DNA of 16,934 nucleotides from Mollicutes bacterium (GTDB lineage Bacteria; Bacillota_I; Bacilli_A; RF39; UBA660), in contig PWIL01000155.1 in the NCBI GenBank assembly GCA_003560455.1, forward strand, positions 1-16,934, in the 5' to 3' direction. The translations under genes and the position numbers were made by a program. The notes beneath the pieces were generated by a model, which did no database searches, was not told where the DNA came from, and saw nothing but the letters and a program-made list of their open reading frames with translations. Positions 9,301-15,442 of the stretch are shown piece after piece (position 1 is the first letter of the stretch; each line of letters begins with the position of its first letter).

Positions 9301-9970
9301 TGTTGAAAATTATATAAAAATACCATATGGTAACTTTCCGGTTCATTATTGGCAAGAGGGTCCAATTCCGGCTGATGGTGTGTTAGAACGTGATATTACA
9401 TTGCGTTTTGCTGAACAATCATTTGGACCCAATCATCGATTTAATGATTATGTTTTTGGTCTTAACATTGATAATCTACCGCACCCGGAATGTTTTTCTT
9501 ATGATTGTCCATATTATATCTATTATGAGTTTCCTTCTCATAGACCTGAAGACTTAGATATGTTTGTTCAATTTCGGCCTGTTGATTTAAACACCCCTTT
9601 TCCAGGTCCTTCTGGTGATGGTAGAATTAGAGGTAAAAATTGGAAATGGGAAGAAGTTGTTGACTTTGTTATAACAAACAATCGAGGCGTAGGGGGTTAT
9701 AATCTTTATGCCCCATGGCCTGATGGGCCACAAGCATTGTACTCAATAAGTTTAAGTCCAATAGATATTGTTCAAATTCGTGGTAGTGGGGCCTATAATG
9801 TAAGTAATTTGGAGTGCGAAGAAGATTTTTATCAGTACGGTACAGAACAAATATATATTGGGACCCATAAAGATTGTCGCAGTCCTTTTGTTACTCAATA
9901 TGATATGCGGGCATCATGTTTAGAAAATGGTTTTGATAAATGTCGAATGGAAGATTTAATAAGCCCGTAG
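6302..9970 (+). CDS. Giant secreted cysteine-rich protein, candidate filament-associated surface protein
   Basis: This 1222-residue protein has no family I recognise. Residues 1-23 form a signal peptide (K-L-R-K, a hydrophobic stretch about 8-22, V-Q-A cleavage site). There is no C-terminal LPxTG, no second membrane segment and no obvious wall-binding repeat. I count 36 cysteines, 23 of them between about residues 419 and 746, including tight clusters such as C-C-E-C near 695-698. This is unusual for a low-GC monoderm and suggests an extracellular, disulfide-stabilised fold. The N-terminal third (about 30-390) is Cys-poor and rich in Gly, Asn, Ser and aromatic residues. An Asp/His-rich patch D-D-D-H-D-D lies near residues 582-587. 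ATG 6302 follows AGGAGG by 6 bases. It is the first gene behind a good promoter, 14 bases ahead of a small TadE-like gene and then cpaB, cpaF and tadBC. From context a tip adhesin or exported substrate is the leading idea, by inference only. Confidence 0.8.
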   Translation: MFLKLRKILIMVILVIVLFGVQAKQIVANYSGIMGEVEGARSGGGNLTTQDNFVLNSDGGSMRGLRIYFVEDVGGGSPRVVSNVKDTRHSSSWPTRGTHLWQNPTRFSTSANGLGTRWDFNYGSNSGYANNVIDLSDLSNTYSVTVPQINNATKASAAAEVLVRGLYNQDPAWCSGDHKYKSCLHAFLVEQLGITDPEVEEKLKKDGVEDVDLTNYFIVIESVYRFLWQERDVGSSIAEPRAVWAFTVKELWDVASASVLHQFVNQGEKVTDSLFNWQLTHSFNVGPLSIRNQNDGPLSYINRAPSEVNKTLQPGSLQYGPYGTLDAQDPVEKNTIWNLSHDGYSIHFGPTSENKYNHGTDMEIDSGLGIAYWWFAEFSDGDPDCDNLVDQALDGLVLTSTIRPEKYQIFIDSHIKNQACCPEFGNRISGLTDGESRDIMEQDYDNYCGAGAEECFYDILTSCPDCTEDAAKRGLVSDIDDWDCIFVSDESAPTTPFNFRDHYIQKDALIDNPYCKAYCREDLRYEYPVSELHVPAGFHFTISQQQHALFSGREVPNWGPVEFAGEVDCRPTIVRDKDLMPLDDDHDDLYIDHIKFVDDYTKANEAAGAAYDEWQILVNKAEAIANATYYTNNSCPHFFEGSHSGEPGCYEEQKMYECGSGGSPSGKHNERVTCTYETTPDVYCEQPNDFLIGDWCCECEPWVVGYDCPDSCPVTDRRSPKFNCPSDYSFVGGVCYKEEDAVEAGWECIHKSNIRFLGVRSATYRYSEPNILPQLGNTTHQWCANQYRDRANFLINNYEWETSSFGNEGEIHRVANFASVDTTESNYIDASDTYGANDLDTSSAQSAYNEARNDMDTALSQIKNCQEFTYTYELGPELEVTYQDSVYPDPEYYRLDKIEHSSDSKVFLAGGQTLMTSSTAEIDFFNCNVPPSAITGGAVIDGEKCLPDTEEYPDNDRWLYHKNKTITYTLDEDTYSYVEKADARANFSVDSKSHHELPDGVENYIKIPYGNFPVHYWQEGPIPADGVLERDITLRFAEQSFGPNHRFNDYVFGLNIDNLPHPECFSYDCPYYIYYEFPSHRPEDLDMFVQFRPVDLNTPFPGPSGDGRIRGKNWKWEEVVDFVITNNRGVGGYNLYAPWPDGPQALYSISLSPIDIVQIRGSGAYNVSNLECEEDFYQYGTEQIYIGTHKDCRSPFVTQYDMRASCLENGFDKCRMEDLISP

Positions 9971-9984
9971 TTTAGGAGGAAAAA

Positions 9985-10395
9985 ATGAAAGAATCAATGT
10001 GGTTAGTATTCGTATTAATGTTTGGTTTAATGGCTTTTTTCTTTGTTTTCTTTTTTCAAAGAGTAGTTACAACAAGTGAACAAAATTATCATTTGTTAAA
10101 AGAAGCAACAGAGGGAGCAATGTATGATGCGTTAGATTATTCAGCTTATCGTGCTGGTGATGTTATTCGGATTGATCAAGAACTTTTTGTCGAAATGTTT
10201 ATTCGAAGATTTGCAGAAGTTGCCTCTATAACTGATAATTATGAAATTTCAATTTATGATGTTAATGAAATTCCGCCGAAAGTTAGCTTGGAGGTTATTA
10301 GCAGCGAGATTGGCGCAGCGACACATACTGATAATCAGAGGTTTAAATTTAATGTTCGTTATCGAATTGATGCTATATTAGAACAAATAAAATAA
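9985..10395 (+). CDS. Small N-terminally anchored TadE-like/pseudopilin-like protein
   Basis: This is a 136-residue protein with a short charged leader M-K-E-S, one long membrane segment at about 5-24, and an outward soluble domain of about 110 residues. The first part (about 32-58) looks helical and the rest is mixed, ending in alternating hydrophobic strands (about 90-130). This layout matches TadE/TadF-type minor pilins and other pseudopilins, but I see no conserved TadE residues, so the assignment is by architecture and neighbourhood. The M-[K/R]-E-[A/S] start recurs in three other small proteins of this locus (14209, 14468, 14936), which supports a shared role or shared processing. It has no cysteines, unlike those three. 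A strong AGGAGG site (9974-9979) precedes ATG 9985. It sits between the giant secreted protein and the CpaB-like gene, 33 bases ahead of the latter. Confidence 0.75.
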   Translation: MKESMWLVFVLMFGLMAFFFVFFFQRVVTTSEQNYHLLKEATEGAMYDALDYSAYRAGDVIRIDQELFVEMFIRRFAEVASITDNYEISIYDVNEIPPKVSLEVISSEIGAATHTDNQRFKFNVRYRIDAILEQIK

Positions 10396-10428
10396 TGTTT
10401 TTCAAATATAAAAGAAAGGAATGAAAAA

Positions 10429-11325
10429 ATGAATAATGTAACGAAAGGTTTGACTGATTTTTTGAAAAATAAGAATATTGTGACTGTTGGAGGAGTAATA
10501 TTAATAATTGCTATTTTGTATTGGGGGTATAATACTCAAATATCGAGACAAGTTAGTCCGATTAGAAATATTCCAATTGCAGCAATTGAGATACCCCCTG
10601 GTACCGAAATTACTGAAGAAATGATTGATTATGTTGATGTTTCTCCTATAGTAATGCAGCATGGTGAAGATGTAGTGCGATCATCAGCAGCAGTTATAGG
10701 AAAATATACAGATTATTTTACATTGATTCCAAAAGGTAGTTTGTTTTATGGGGCTGTTTTAGTTGAGGAAGATGATTTGCCAGATTCACCATTTACTAAA
10801 ATAAAAGATGGGGATGTTGTAACTCAATTTCCTGTTACAGTTGCTTCAACTTTTGGTAATGCTATTTTACCAGGTAATAAAATTGATTTCTATATGAGCG
10901 CAGTAGAACCGGAGACAGAAAGAATTATTTTTGGAAAATTTATTGAAAATGTTGAAATTGTAGCGGTTCGAGATGGTTCTGGTCAGGATGTTTTTGCTAC
11001 AAGAGATGCTCGACGAACACCATCACAAATAATATTTGGGTTGGACCCTATCATTCATGATTTGTTTGAAAAATCTAAACATTTGCGTCGTTATAATGTT
11101 GAATTATATCCAGTTCCGCATGGTGGTACAATTGAAATTGTTGGTGATACAAGTGTGTCTTCGCAAAGACTGCGCCAATTTATTGAAGCTTTCACTGAAC
11201 AGACTTCAGAATTATATGATGATTTTGAAATCCCTGATGATTGGGATATGCCTGATTTTGGTAATGATTTTGGCGGTGGTGGGCAAGATGATAATCAGGA
11301 CTTTGAAGATTTATGGCCAGAATAG
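10429..11325 (+). CDS. CpaB/RcpC-like Tad pilus assembly protein with SAF domain
   Basis: This 298-residue protein has one membrane segment (about 17-34) and an outward region. It opens with a SAF-type domain (about 45-115), seen in I-P-I-A-A-I-E-I-P-P-G-T-E-I-T and the following M-I-D-Y-V-D-V. The RcpC/CpaB domain follows (about 125-250), with the G-N-A-I-L-P-G-N-K-I-D-F core and a later V-E-I-V-A-V-R-D strand. In Tad systems CpaB/RcpC sits between the inner-membrane platform and the outer channel. A monoderm has no outer channel, so here it may act in the wall space. The last 35 or so residues are extremely acidic and Gly-rich, not needed for the fold and perhaps a flexible tail. ATG 10429 follows GAAAGGA with an 8-base gap. 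The next gene, encoding the CpaF-like ATPase, begins 12 bases after the stop, as in the usual Tad gene order once the secretin is removed. Confidence 0.85.
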   Translation: MNNVTKGLTDFLKNKNIVTVGGVILIIAILYWGYNTQISRQVSPIRNIPIAAIEIPPGTEITEEMIDYVDVSPIVMQHGEDVVRSSAAVIGKYTDYFTLIPKGSLFYGAVLVEEDDLPDSPFTKIKDGDVVTQFPVTVASTFGNAILPGNKIDFYMSAVEPETERIIFGKFIENVEIVAVRDGSGQDVFATRDARRTPSQIIFGLDPIIHDLFEKSKHLRRYNVELYPVPHGGTIEIVGDTSVSSQRLRQFIEAFTEQTSELYDDFEIPDDWDMPDFGNDFGGGGQDDNQDFEDLWPE

Positions 11326-11337
11326 TGGTGATATAAT

Positions 11338-12435
11338 ATGCATGATAATATGTTTGCTCAAATTGATTTTGGGTCATTAAAACCATTTTTAGAAGATGAT
11401 GATATTACGGACATTTCGTATAGCAATGGTGGCCAGATATGGTTGAAAACTTTAACAAAAGGTATTTATCGAGTGGAAGAATCAACTGTTGATGATGTTT
11501 TTATGGAAAAATTGGCTTTTCAGTGTGCAAACGTCATGGGAAAAACTTTTAATATGGCGCATCCTTTTTTAGATGCTGAGGGTTCTGAATTGCGTTTGAA
11601 TTTTGTTCATAAATCGATTGCGCAAAATGGGATTGCAGTAGTATTAAGAAAAACTCCAGCAAAAATAAGGTTGGAAAAAGAAAAAATATTGGATGAAAAA
11701 TATATTACCGAAGATATTCACGACTTTTTAATAAAATGTGTTCATGGTCATTGTAATATAATTGTTTGTGGTGAAACTGGTTCAGGTAAAACAGAATTTG
11801 TAAAATACTTAGCATCGCATACTAAGGAAAATGAAAAGTTAATATCTATCGAAGATACTTTAGAATTACATTTAGATAGAATTTTTCCGCATCGTGATAT
11901 AGTTGCAATGAAAACCAACAATATTGCTGCTTATACAGATGTTTTAATTACTTGTATGAGGCAAAATCCAAAATGGATATTATTAGCCGAGGTTCGAAGT
12001 GCAGAGGCAGTAATGGCTGTTAGAAATTCAATTTCTTCGGGACATTATATTTTATCAACGATTCATGCTGAAAAAGCTGCTTCTATTCCAAATAGAATGT
12101 ATAGCTTGTTAGAAACAAATCAAGATATCGATCAATTTTTGAAATCAATTTATCGTTATATTCAATTAGGGGTTTATGTTCGAGGTTATCAAGATAAAAA
12201 AACCAAACGATTTATACGTGAAATTGCTGAGGTGACAGAATTTTATGTAACTGAGAATAATGAAGCAAAATATAATGTAATTTATCGCAAACTTAATTCG
12301 GGTAAAATAATTCAAAAAAAGCCTAGCAAATATTTGTTAGAGTATTTAGAAATTCAAGGTGTGTTTATTAGTGAAAAAGCTATTACAGAAGTTAATGTTG
12401 AGGAAAAAGAAGAATTAGAAACTGTTAAAATTTAG
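11338..12435 (+). CDS. CpaF/TadA-like secretion ATPase (VirB11/PilT superfamily)
   Basis: This is the hexameric motor ATPase that powers filament assembly. The N-terminal domain (about 10-110) matches the CpaF/VirB11 lead-in. Walker A is G-E-T-G-S-G-K-T at 145-152. The Asp box I-S-I-E-D-T follows, then M-R-Q-N-P (207-211), Walker B W-I-L-L-A-E-V-R at 213-220 with catalytic Glu218, and a His box T-I-H-A (241-244). Most family members have a Gly before that Glu; here it is Ala217, and the usual Gly after Arg220 is Ser. At 365 residues it is shorter than typical CpaF (often over 430) and close to VirB11/TrbB in length, mainly because the N-terminal helical extension is absent. ATG 11338 follows a GGTGAT site that pairs with the 16S tail. 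The second Met (residue 5) is a less likely start. The genes for the TadB and TadC partners follow directly. Confidence 0.92.
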   Translation: MHDNMFAQIDFGSLKPFLEDDDITDISYSNGGQIWLKTLTKGIYRVEESTVDDVFMEKLAFQCANVMGKTFNMAHPFLDAEGSELRLNFVHKSIAQNGIAVVLRKTPAKIRLEKEKILDEKYITEDIHDFLIKCVHGHCNIIVCGETGSGKTEFVKYLASHTKENEKLISIEDTLELHLDRIFPHRDIVAMKTNNIAAYTDVLITCMRQNPKWILLAEVRSAEAVMAVRNSISSGHYILSTIHAEKAASIPNRMYSLLETNQDIDQFLKSIYRYIQLGVYVRGYQDKKTKRFIREIAEVTEFYVTENNEAKYNVIYRKLNSGKIIQKKPSKYLLEYLEIQGVFISEKAITEVNVEEKEELETVKI

Positions 12436-12458
12436 TTGTTTGTTAGAGGAGGCATAAG

Positions 12459-13364
12459 ATGGGAACATTAGGAATCTTTTTAATGGTTACTGCAATATTT
12501 TTATTTATTGTTGCTTATCGCCGTAATACTGGCGAGAATATTTATAAATATATTTCAAGTAATGTTGTAAGTGCATACGAAAAATATGCTCCGTATTCTT
12601 TTACTTCGGTTCGTGAAAAGGTAAAAAATTTAGGTCAAGAGTATACGACAAAGCAATATGTTTTTCAAGGCTCTGTTTTCGCAATAAGCTCATTTATTAT
12701 TTCATACTTGTATTTTTATAATGTTATTATTTCTTTAATTTACGCATCAATAGCTATAATGATAATTCCTTATTTAACATTTTTAAGATGTAAGAGAATT
12801 TATAGTGAATTTATTTTTGAACAAATTCAGGTTTATACAACTAATGTTATTATGGAGTTTGCGACAACGCAAGCTTTTGTAAAGTCTTTAGAAGGCGTTT
12901 ATGATTCAGGAGTTTTAGAAGACCCAGTTAAAAGTGATGTTCGTAAAATGATTGACATGGCTTATGATAGTGGTTCCATTGAAGAATCATTGGAATATAT
13001 GGATAGTCAATATGACTTTTATGTGGTTAAAAATATGCATCAATTATTTTTGCAAATTACGAATGAAGGTTCTAAAGATGCTGGTGACGCCTTAGAAAAT
13101 ATGGCTTTAGATATTGATATGTTAGTTGAAAATGTTTATCGAGATCGAATTGATCGTGCTACATTTTATCGTAAATTTTTGCAATTTGGGGTTGTTTTGT
13201 ATTTAATGGTTATGTTGGTTCAATTTTTGTTGGGAATTGAATCTTATATTCAATTATTGCAAAATCCATTAGTTGTGATTTTAATTCATCTTGTTGTAGC
13301 GATTAATACGGGTTTTTTGTTAAAAGGTGCAAAATATTATAATGAAAATGTAGGTGCTGAATAA
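12459..13364 (+). CDS. TadB-like inner-membrane platform protein (T2SSF domain)
   Basis: This 301-residue integral membrane protein belongs to the type II secretion F / TadB group. Membrane segments are predicted at about 2-19, 70-88, 89-107, 240-259 and 271-289. A cytoplasmic helical T2SSF domain lies between them at about 120-235, with the family's amphipathic helices and the acidic bundle around 155-225. With TadC it forms the platform on which the CpaF ATPase acts to move pilin subunits from the membrane into the filament. A strong AGAGGAGG site (12445-12452) precedes ATG 12459, 23 bases after the ATPase stop codon. The stop codon overlaps the next start by one base, so TadB and TadC are probably made in a fixed ratio. 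The order ATPase, TadB, TadC is the classic Tad core and supports the name more strongly than sequence alone. Confidence 0.85.
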   Translation: MGTLGIFLMVTAIFLFIVAYRRNTGENIYKYISSNVVSAYEKYAPYSFTSVREKVKNLGQEYTTKQYVFQGSVFAISSFIISYLYFYNVIISLIYASIAIMIIPYLTFLRCKRIYSEFIFEQIQVYTTNVIMEFATTQAFVKSLEGVYDSGVLEDPVKSDVRKMIDMAYDSGSIEESLEYMDSQYDFYVVKNMHQLFLQITNEGSKDAGDALENMALDIDMLVENVYRDRIDRATFYRKFLQFGVVLYLMVMLVQFLLGIESYIQLLQNPLVVILIHLVVAINTGFLLKGAKYYNENVGAE

Positions 13365-14149
13365 TGGAATTTATAATTATAGCAATAATATTATTATATA
13401 TTTTAATTGCAAATAACAAATTGAGTGTGAAAAAATTTGTAAAAGAGACGCAACCATATTTTGAGTTTCTAATGGAAGAGGATTATAAGTTTTTGTTATC
13501 TGTTCGCTATGGAAAAGAAGTTGATGCTGAAGAACTTTATGGTAGACGGGTAAAAAATGGTATTATAGCGACATTGGTCGCAACATTGTGGTTATTGCCA
13601 CAACTCAGTTTGTTAGTTGGTTTGGTGTGTTTAGGAATAGGCTTTTTTGTTTTTAAACAACCATATTTAAAATTACAAGGGTTTTATAAAAGAAATTTAT
13701 ATTATATTAATTTGATGCTACCATATTACTTAAAAAGTATTGAAATATTGATTCAGCATTATACAGTTCCGGTTGCTCTTGGTAAATCAATTAAAACGGC
13801 TCCTGATATTTTTAAGCCAGGCTTAGAGCGGTTAATTGCCAAAATTGAAGATGGGGATGCATCAGTTGATCCTTATATGGATTTTGCAAAAGAATACCCT
13901 GTTCGTGATTCAATGCGAATGATGCGTTTGCTATATCGTTTAGGACTTGGGTCACAAGAAAATAAGCAACAGCAATTAATGATGTTTTCGCGAACTGTTT
14001 CTGCTTTGCAAAATAAATCACGCGAACAAAAATATAAAGACCGTTTAGAAACTATGGAAAAAATGACAATGGCTATGTTATTTTGTACAGGTGGTGGGAT
14101 AATGTTAGTGTTGTTATTTGCGGTTATGATGATGATTGAAATTTTTTAA
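13364..14149 (+). CDS. TadC-like inner-membrane platform protein (T2SSF domain)
   Basis: This is the second platform protein, of 261 residues. Membrane segments lie at about 3-16, 65-80, 82-98 and 238-258, with a cytoplasmic helical T2SSF-type region at about 105-235 that includes a long charged helix (Q-N-K-S-R-E-Q-K-Y-K-D-R-L-E) just before the last membrane segment. That arrangement, a positively charged helix followed by a terminal hydrophobic segment, is typical of TadC. The ATG at 13364 shares a base with the TadB stop (TAATG), and an AGGTG ribosome site lies inside the end of tadB (about 13352-13356). The frame closes with TAA just before a new promoter at 14156, so the assembly machinery ends here and the candidate subunit genes start a separate unit. 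Divergence from known TadC is high, so the call rests on fold pattern and position. Confidence 0.82.
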   Translation: MEFIIIAIILLYILIANNKLSVKKFVKETQPYFEFLMEEDYKFLLSVRYGKEVDAEELYGRRVKNGIIATLVATLWLLPQLSLLVGLVCLGIGFFVFKQPYLKLQGFYKRNLYYINLMLPYYLKSIEILIQHYTVPVALGKSIKTAPDIFKPGLERLIAKIEDGDASVDPYMDFAKEYPVRDSMRMMRLLYRLGLGSQENKQQQLMMFSRTVSALQNKSREQKYKDRLETMEKMTMAMLFCTGGGIMLVLLFAVMMMIEIF

Positions 14150-14155
14150 AAAGGC

Positions 14156-14184
14156 TTGTATTTTTATTAATTTTATGATAATAT
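14156..14184 (+). promoter_or_regulatory. Promoter of the pilin-like gene cluster
   Basis: TTGTAT (14156-14161) and TAATAT (14179-14184) are spaced by 17 bases. TG at 14176-14177 gives an extended -10 (TG-A-TAATAT). Transcription would begin near 14191, immediately before the AGGGTGGTGA ribosome site, giving a very short leader. It sits in the gap between tadC and the 77-residue pilin-like gene and would let subunits be made at a level different from the assembly machinery. Confidence 0.6.
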
Positions 14185-14208
14185 TTAGTATGAAGGGTGG
14201 TGAAAAAA

Positions 14209-14442
14209 ATGAAAGAAGCAGCAGGAGAAGCTAACTTGACTGTTATTGCTATTGTTTTGATTGGTATTATTGCTTTAATTGCAACACCGCTAATCAATAA
14301 TTTAGTTGTAAATGCAAGAAATCGTGCTTGTTGTATTGATTCAGGAGGAACTTGGCGAAGAGACGGTGCAGAATGTGATTTTAGCACTTCAGGTAATGCA
14401 GGTTTGTATGATGAGTGTATTTTAGATGTTGAAAGACAATAA
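14209..14442 (+). CDS. Small pilin-like protein with Cys-rich C-terminus
   Basis: This is a 77-residue protein: leader M-K-E-A-A-G, one membrane segment (about 11-29), then a short outward part with four cysteines (41, 42, 56, 70) and a C-C-I-D-S-G-G-T-W stretch. The size and N-terminal hydrophobic helix resemble Flp/type IVb pilins, and the Gly at residue 6 could be the -1 position of a prepilin peptidase site. However, the expected Glu at +5 is absent (Thr11). I prefer ATG 14209 over the in-frame GTG codons at 14197 and 14200, because those lie inside the ribosome site AGGGTGGTGA and because the M-[K/R]-E start is repeated in the next two proteins. It is the first gene after a promoter, so it is a candidate for an abundant subunit. 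Two intramolecular disulfides are possible. Confidence 0.75.
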   Translation: MKEAAGEANLTVIAIVLIGIIALIATPLINNLVVNARNRACCIDSGGTWRRDGAECDFSTSGNAGLYDECILDVERQ

Positions 14443-14467
14443 TCATTTATAAAAAGGGAGTAAGATT

Positions 14468-14923
14468 GTGAGAGAAAGCATTGGTCAGATTAATCTGTAT
14501 AATATTATTATTGTTTTTTTCTTTATAATAATGGCAATAATGATTGCAACTATTACATATCAAAAAGCCTTTCGTGTTAATGTTTTAATCGTACATAGCA
14601 TTGAAAAATATGAAGGATATAATCATTTAGCCAAGGAAGAAATAGTAAATGGGTTTGACACATTAGGGTATGCGGCTTTGCCTGGCGGTTCGCGCTGTCC
14701 AGATAGTTGGGGTGGTGCGAGTAGAGTTACGCCATCTACAATGACAGCTGATTATCGGCATAATTATTGTATATATGCGACTGATGTAGAAACAATATTA
14801 CCGCCGTTGCATTATCAGCAATTTATAGTAGTGACTTATGTTGCTTTCGATATACCAATGACAGGATTCGGCACATTTCCGATTGTTGCAAAGACAAATA
14901 AGATATATTTTTTATCAAATTAG
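14468..14923 (+). CDS. Pilin-like membrane-anchored protein, paralogue A
   Basis: This 151-residue protein has the leader M-R-E-S-I-G, a membrane segment (about 11-29) and an outward domain of about 120 residues. It is a paralogue of the next protein: both have the same short leader, a positive patch after the membrane segment, a helical stretch ending in V-N-G-F or V-N-E-F, two cysteines spaced 22-24 residues apart (C77 and C101 here), and a C-terminal strand set with P-x-x-G-x-F-x-T-F-P (about 130-138). The two cysteines probably form a disulfide, like the loop found in many pilins. Gly6 is a possible processing site, but +5 is Tyr, not Glu. The start is GTG 14468, supported by an AAGGGAG site 7 bases upstream. 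It lies 25 bases after the 77-residue pilin-like gene. It probably acts as a minor pilin. Confidence 0.75.
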   Translation: MRESIGQINLYNIIIVFFFIIMAIMIATITYQKAFRVNVLIVHSIEKYEGYNHLAKEEIVNGFDTLGYAALPGGSRCPDSWGGASRVTPSTMTADYRHNYCIYATDVETILPPLHYQQFIVVTYVAFDIPMTGFGTFPIVAKTNKIYFLSN

Positions 14924-14935
14924 TAGGTGAATTAA

Positions 14936-15412
14936 ATGAAAGAAGCTGCTGGAAACACTTTCGTTTTTAATTGGGTAATCTTTTTTCTATGGTTAATTCT
15001 ATTTTTATTTATTGGTTCGCTAATTTATTCGCGAACTTTTAAAATTAGAAATGAAGTTGTTTCAATTATAGAATTAAATCAAGGTTGGAGTAGTGATACT
15101 CAAAAGAAAGTGAATGAATTTTTGGATAATATTAACTATCGTCGAACAACTGATTTCCAAGGAAGACCATTGCGTGGAAGGGCGGCTGCATTTGCTAAAG
15201 TCGGAACAGCATGTAGAGTTCCTGATGGTGGTGGAACTTGGAACACTGTTTATAACGAGAGTGATGGTTTTATGGCTTGTGTTTATCATGAAACAAATCT
15301 AAATTATTATCGGGTTGAAGTTTTTTTGAGTTTATCTTTGCCAGTTGTTGGTGAATTTATGACTTTTCCTGTTAGTGGTGAAACACGAAGGATGATTGAT
15401 TTTAATAATTAA
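14936..15412 (+). CDS. Pilin-like membrane-anchored protein, paralogue B
   Basis: This 158-residue protein opens with M-K-E-A-A-G, identical over six residues to the start of the 77-residue protein. A membrane segment (about 12-31) and an outward domain follow. It aligns with the preceding protein over its full length, including the paired cysteines (C93 and C115), the D-G-G-G-T-W loop between them, and the terminal L-P-V-V-G-E-F-M-T-F-P strand pair (about 135-145). ATG 14936 lies only 12 bases after the stop of paralogue A, with AGGTGA as ribosome site, so the two are made together. Tandem duplication followed by divergence is the simplest history. A minor pilin or tip-complex role is inferred from the Tad context. 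No known family was recognised. The +5 position after Gly6 is Phe, so canonical prepilin processing is doubtful. Confidence 0.75.
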   Translation: MKEAAGNTFVFNWVIFFLWLILFLFIGSLIYSRTFKIRNEVVSIIELNQGWSSDTQKKVNEFLDNINYRRTTDFQGRPLRGRAAAFAKVGTACRVPDGGGTWNTVYNESDGFMACVYHETNLNYYRVEVFLSLSLPVVGEFMTFPVSGETRRMIDFNN

Positions 15413-15429
15413 ATTTTTTTAAAGAGATT

Positions 15430-15437
15430 AAGGAGGG
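15430..15437 (+). promoter_or_regulatory. Ribosome binding site fixing a TTG start
   Basis: AAGGAGGG is a near-perfect match to the anti-Shine-Dalgarno sequence and ends 5 bases before TTG 15443. No ATG or GTG of that frame lies nearby at a suitable distance. This decides the start of the TadZ-like protein as TTG, which would otherwise be missed or called too short. Confidence 0.75.
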
Positions 15438-15442
15438 TTAAT

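Noticed and set aside
6302..9970. LPxTG sorting signal or C-terminal membrane anchor on the giant protein
   Set aside because: The C-terminus is hydrophilic with cysteines and no LPxTG-like motif or hydrophobic stretch was found.
11329..11337. TG-A-TATAAT, a perfect extended -10 match
   Set aside because: It abuts ATG 11338, so transcription would begin inside the cpaF-like gene, and no -35 is visible; it is an AT-rich spacer after the GGTGAT site.
13812..14021. Minus-strand open frame inside tadC
   Set aside because: No ribosome site or promoter; it mirrors a conserved helical part of the TadC-like protein.
14197..14208. GTG starts extending the 77-residue pilin-like protein
   Set aside because: Both GTG codons are part of the ribosome binding site AGGGTGGTGA, and the shared M-K-E N-terminus begins at ATG 14209.
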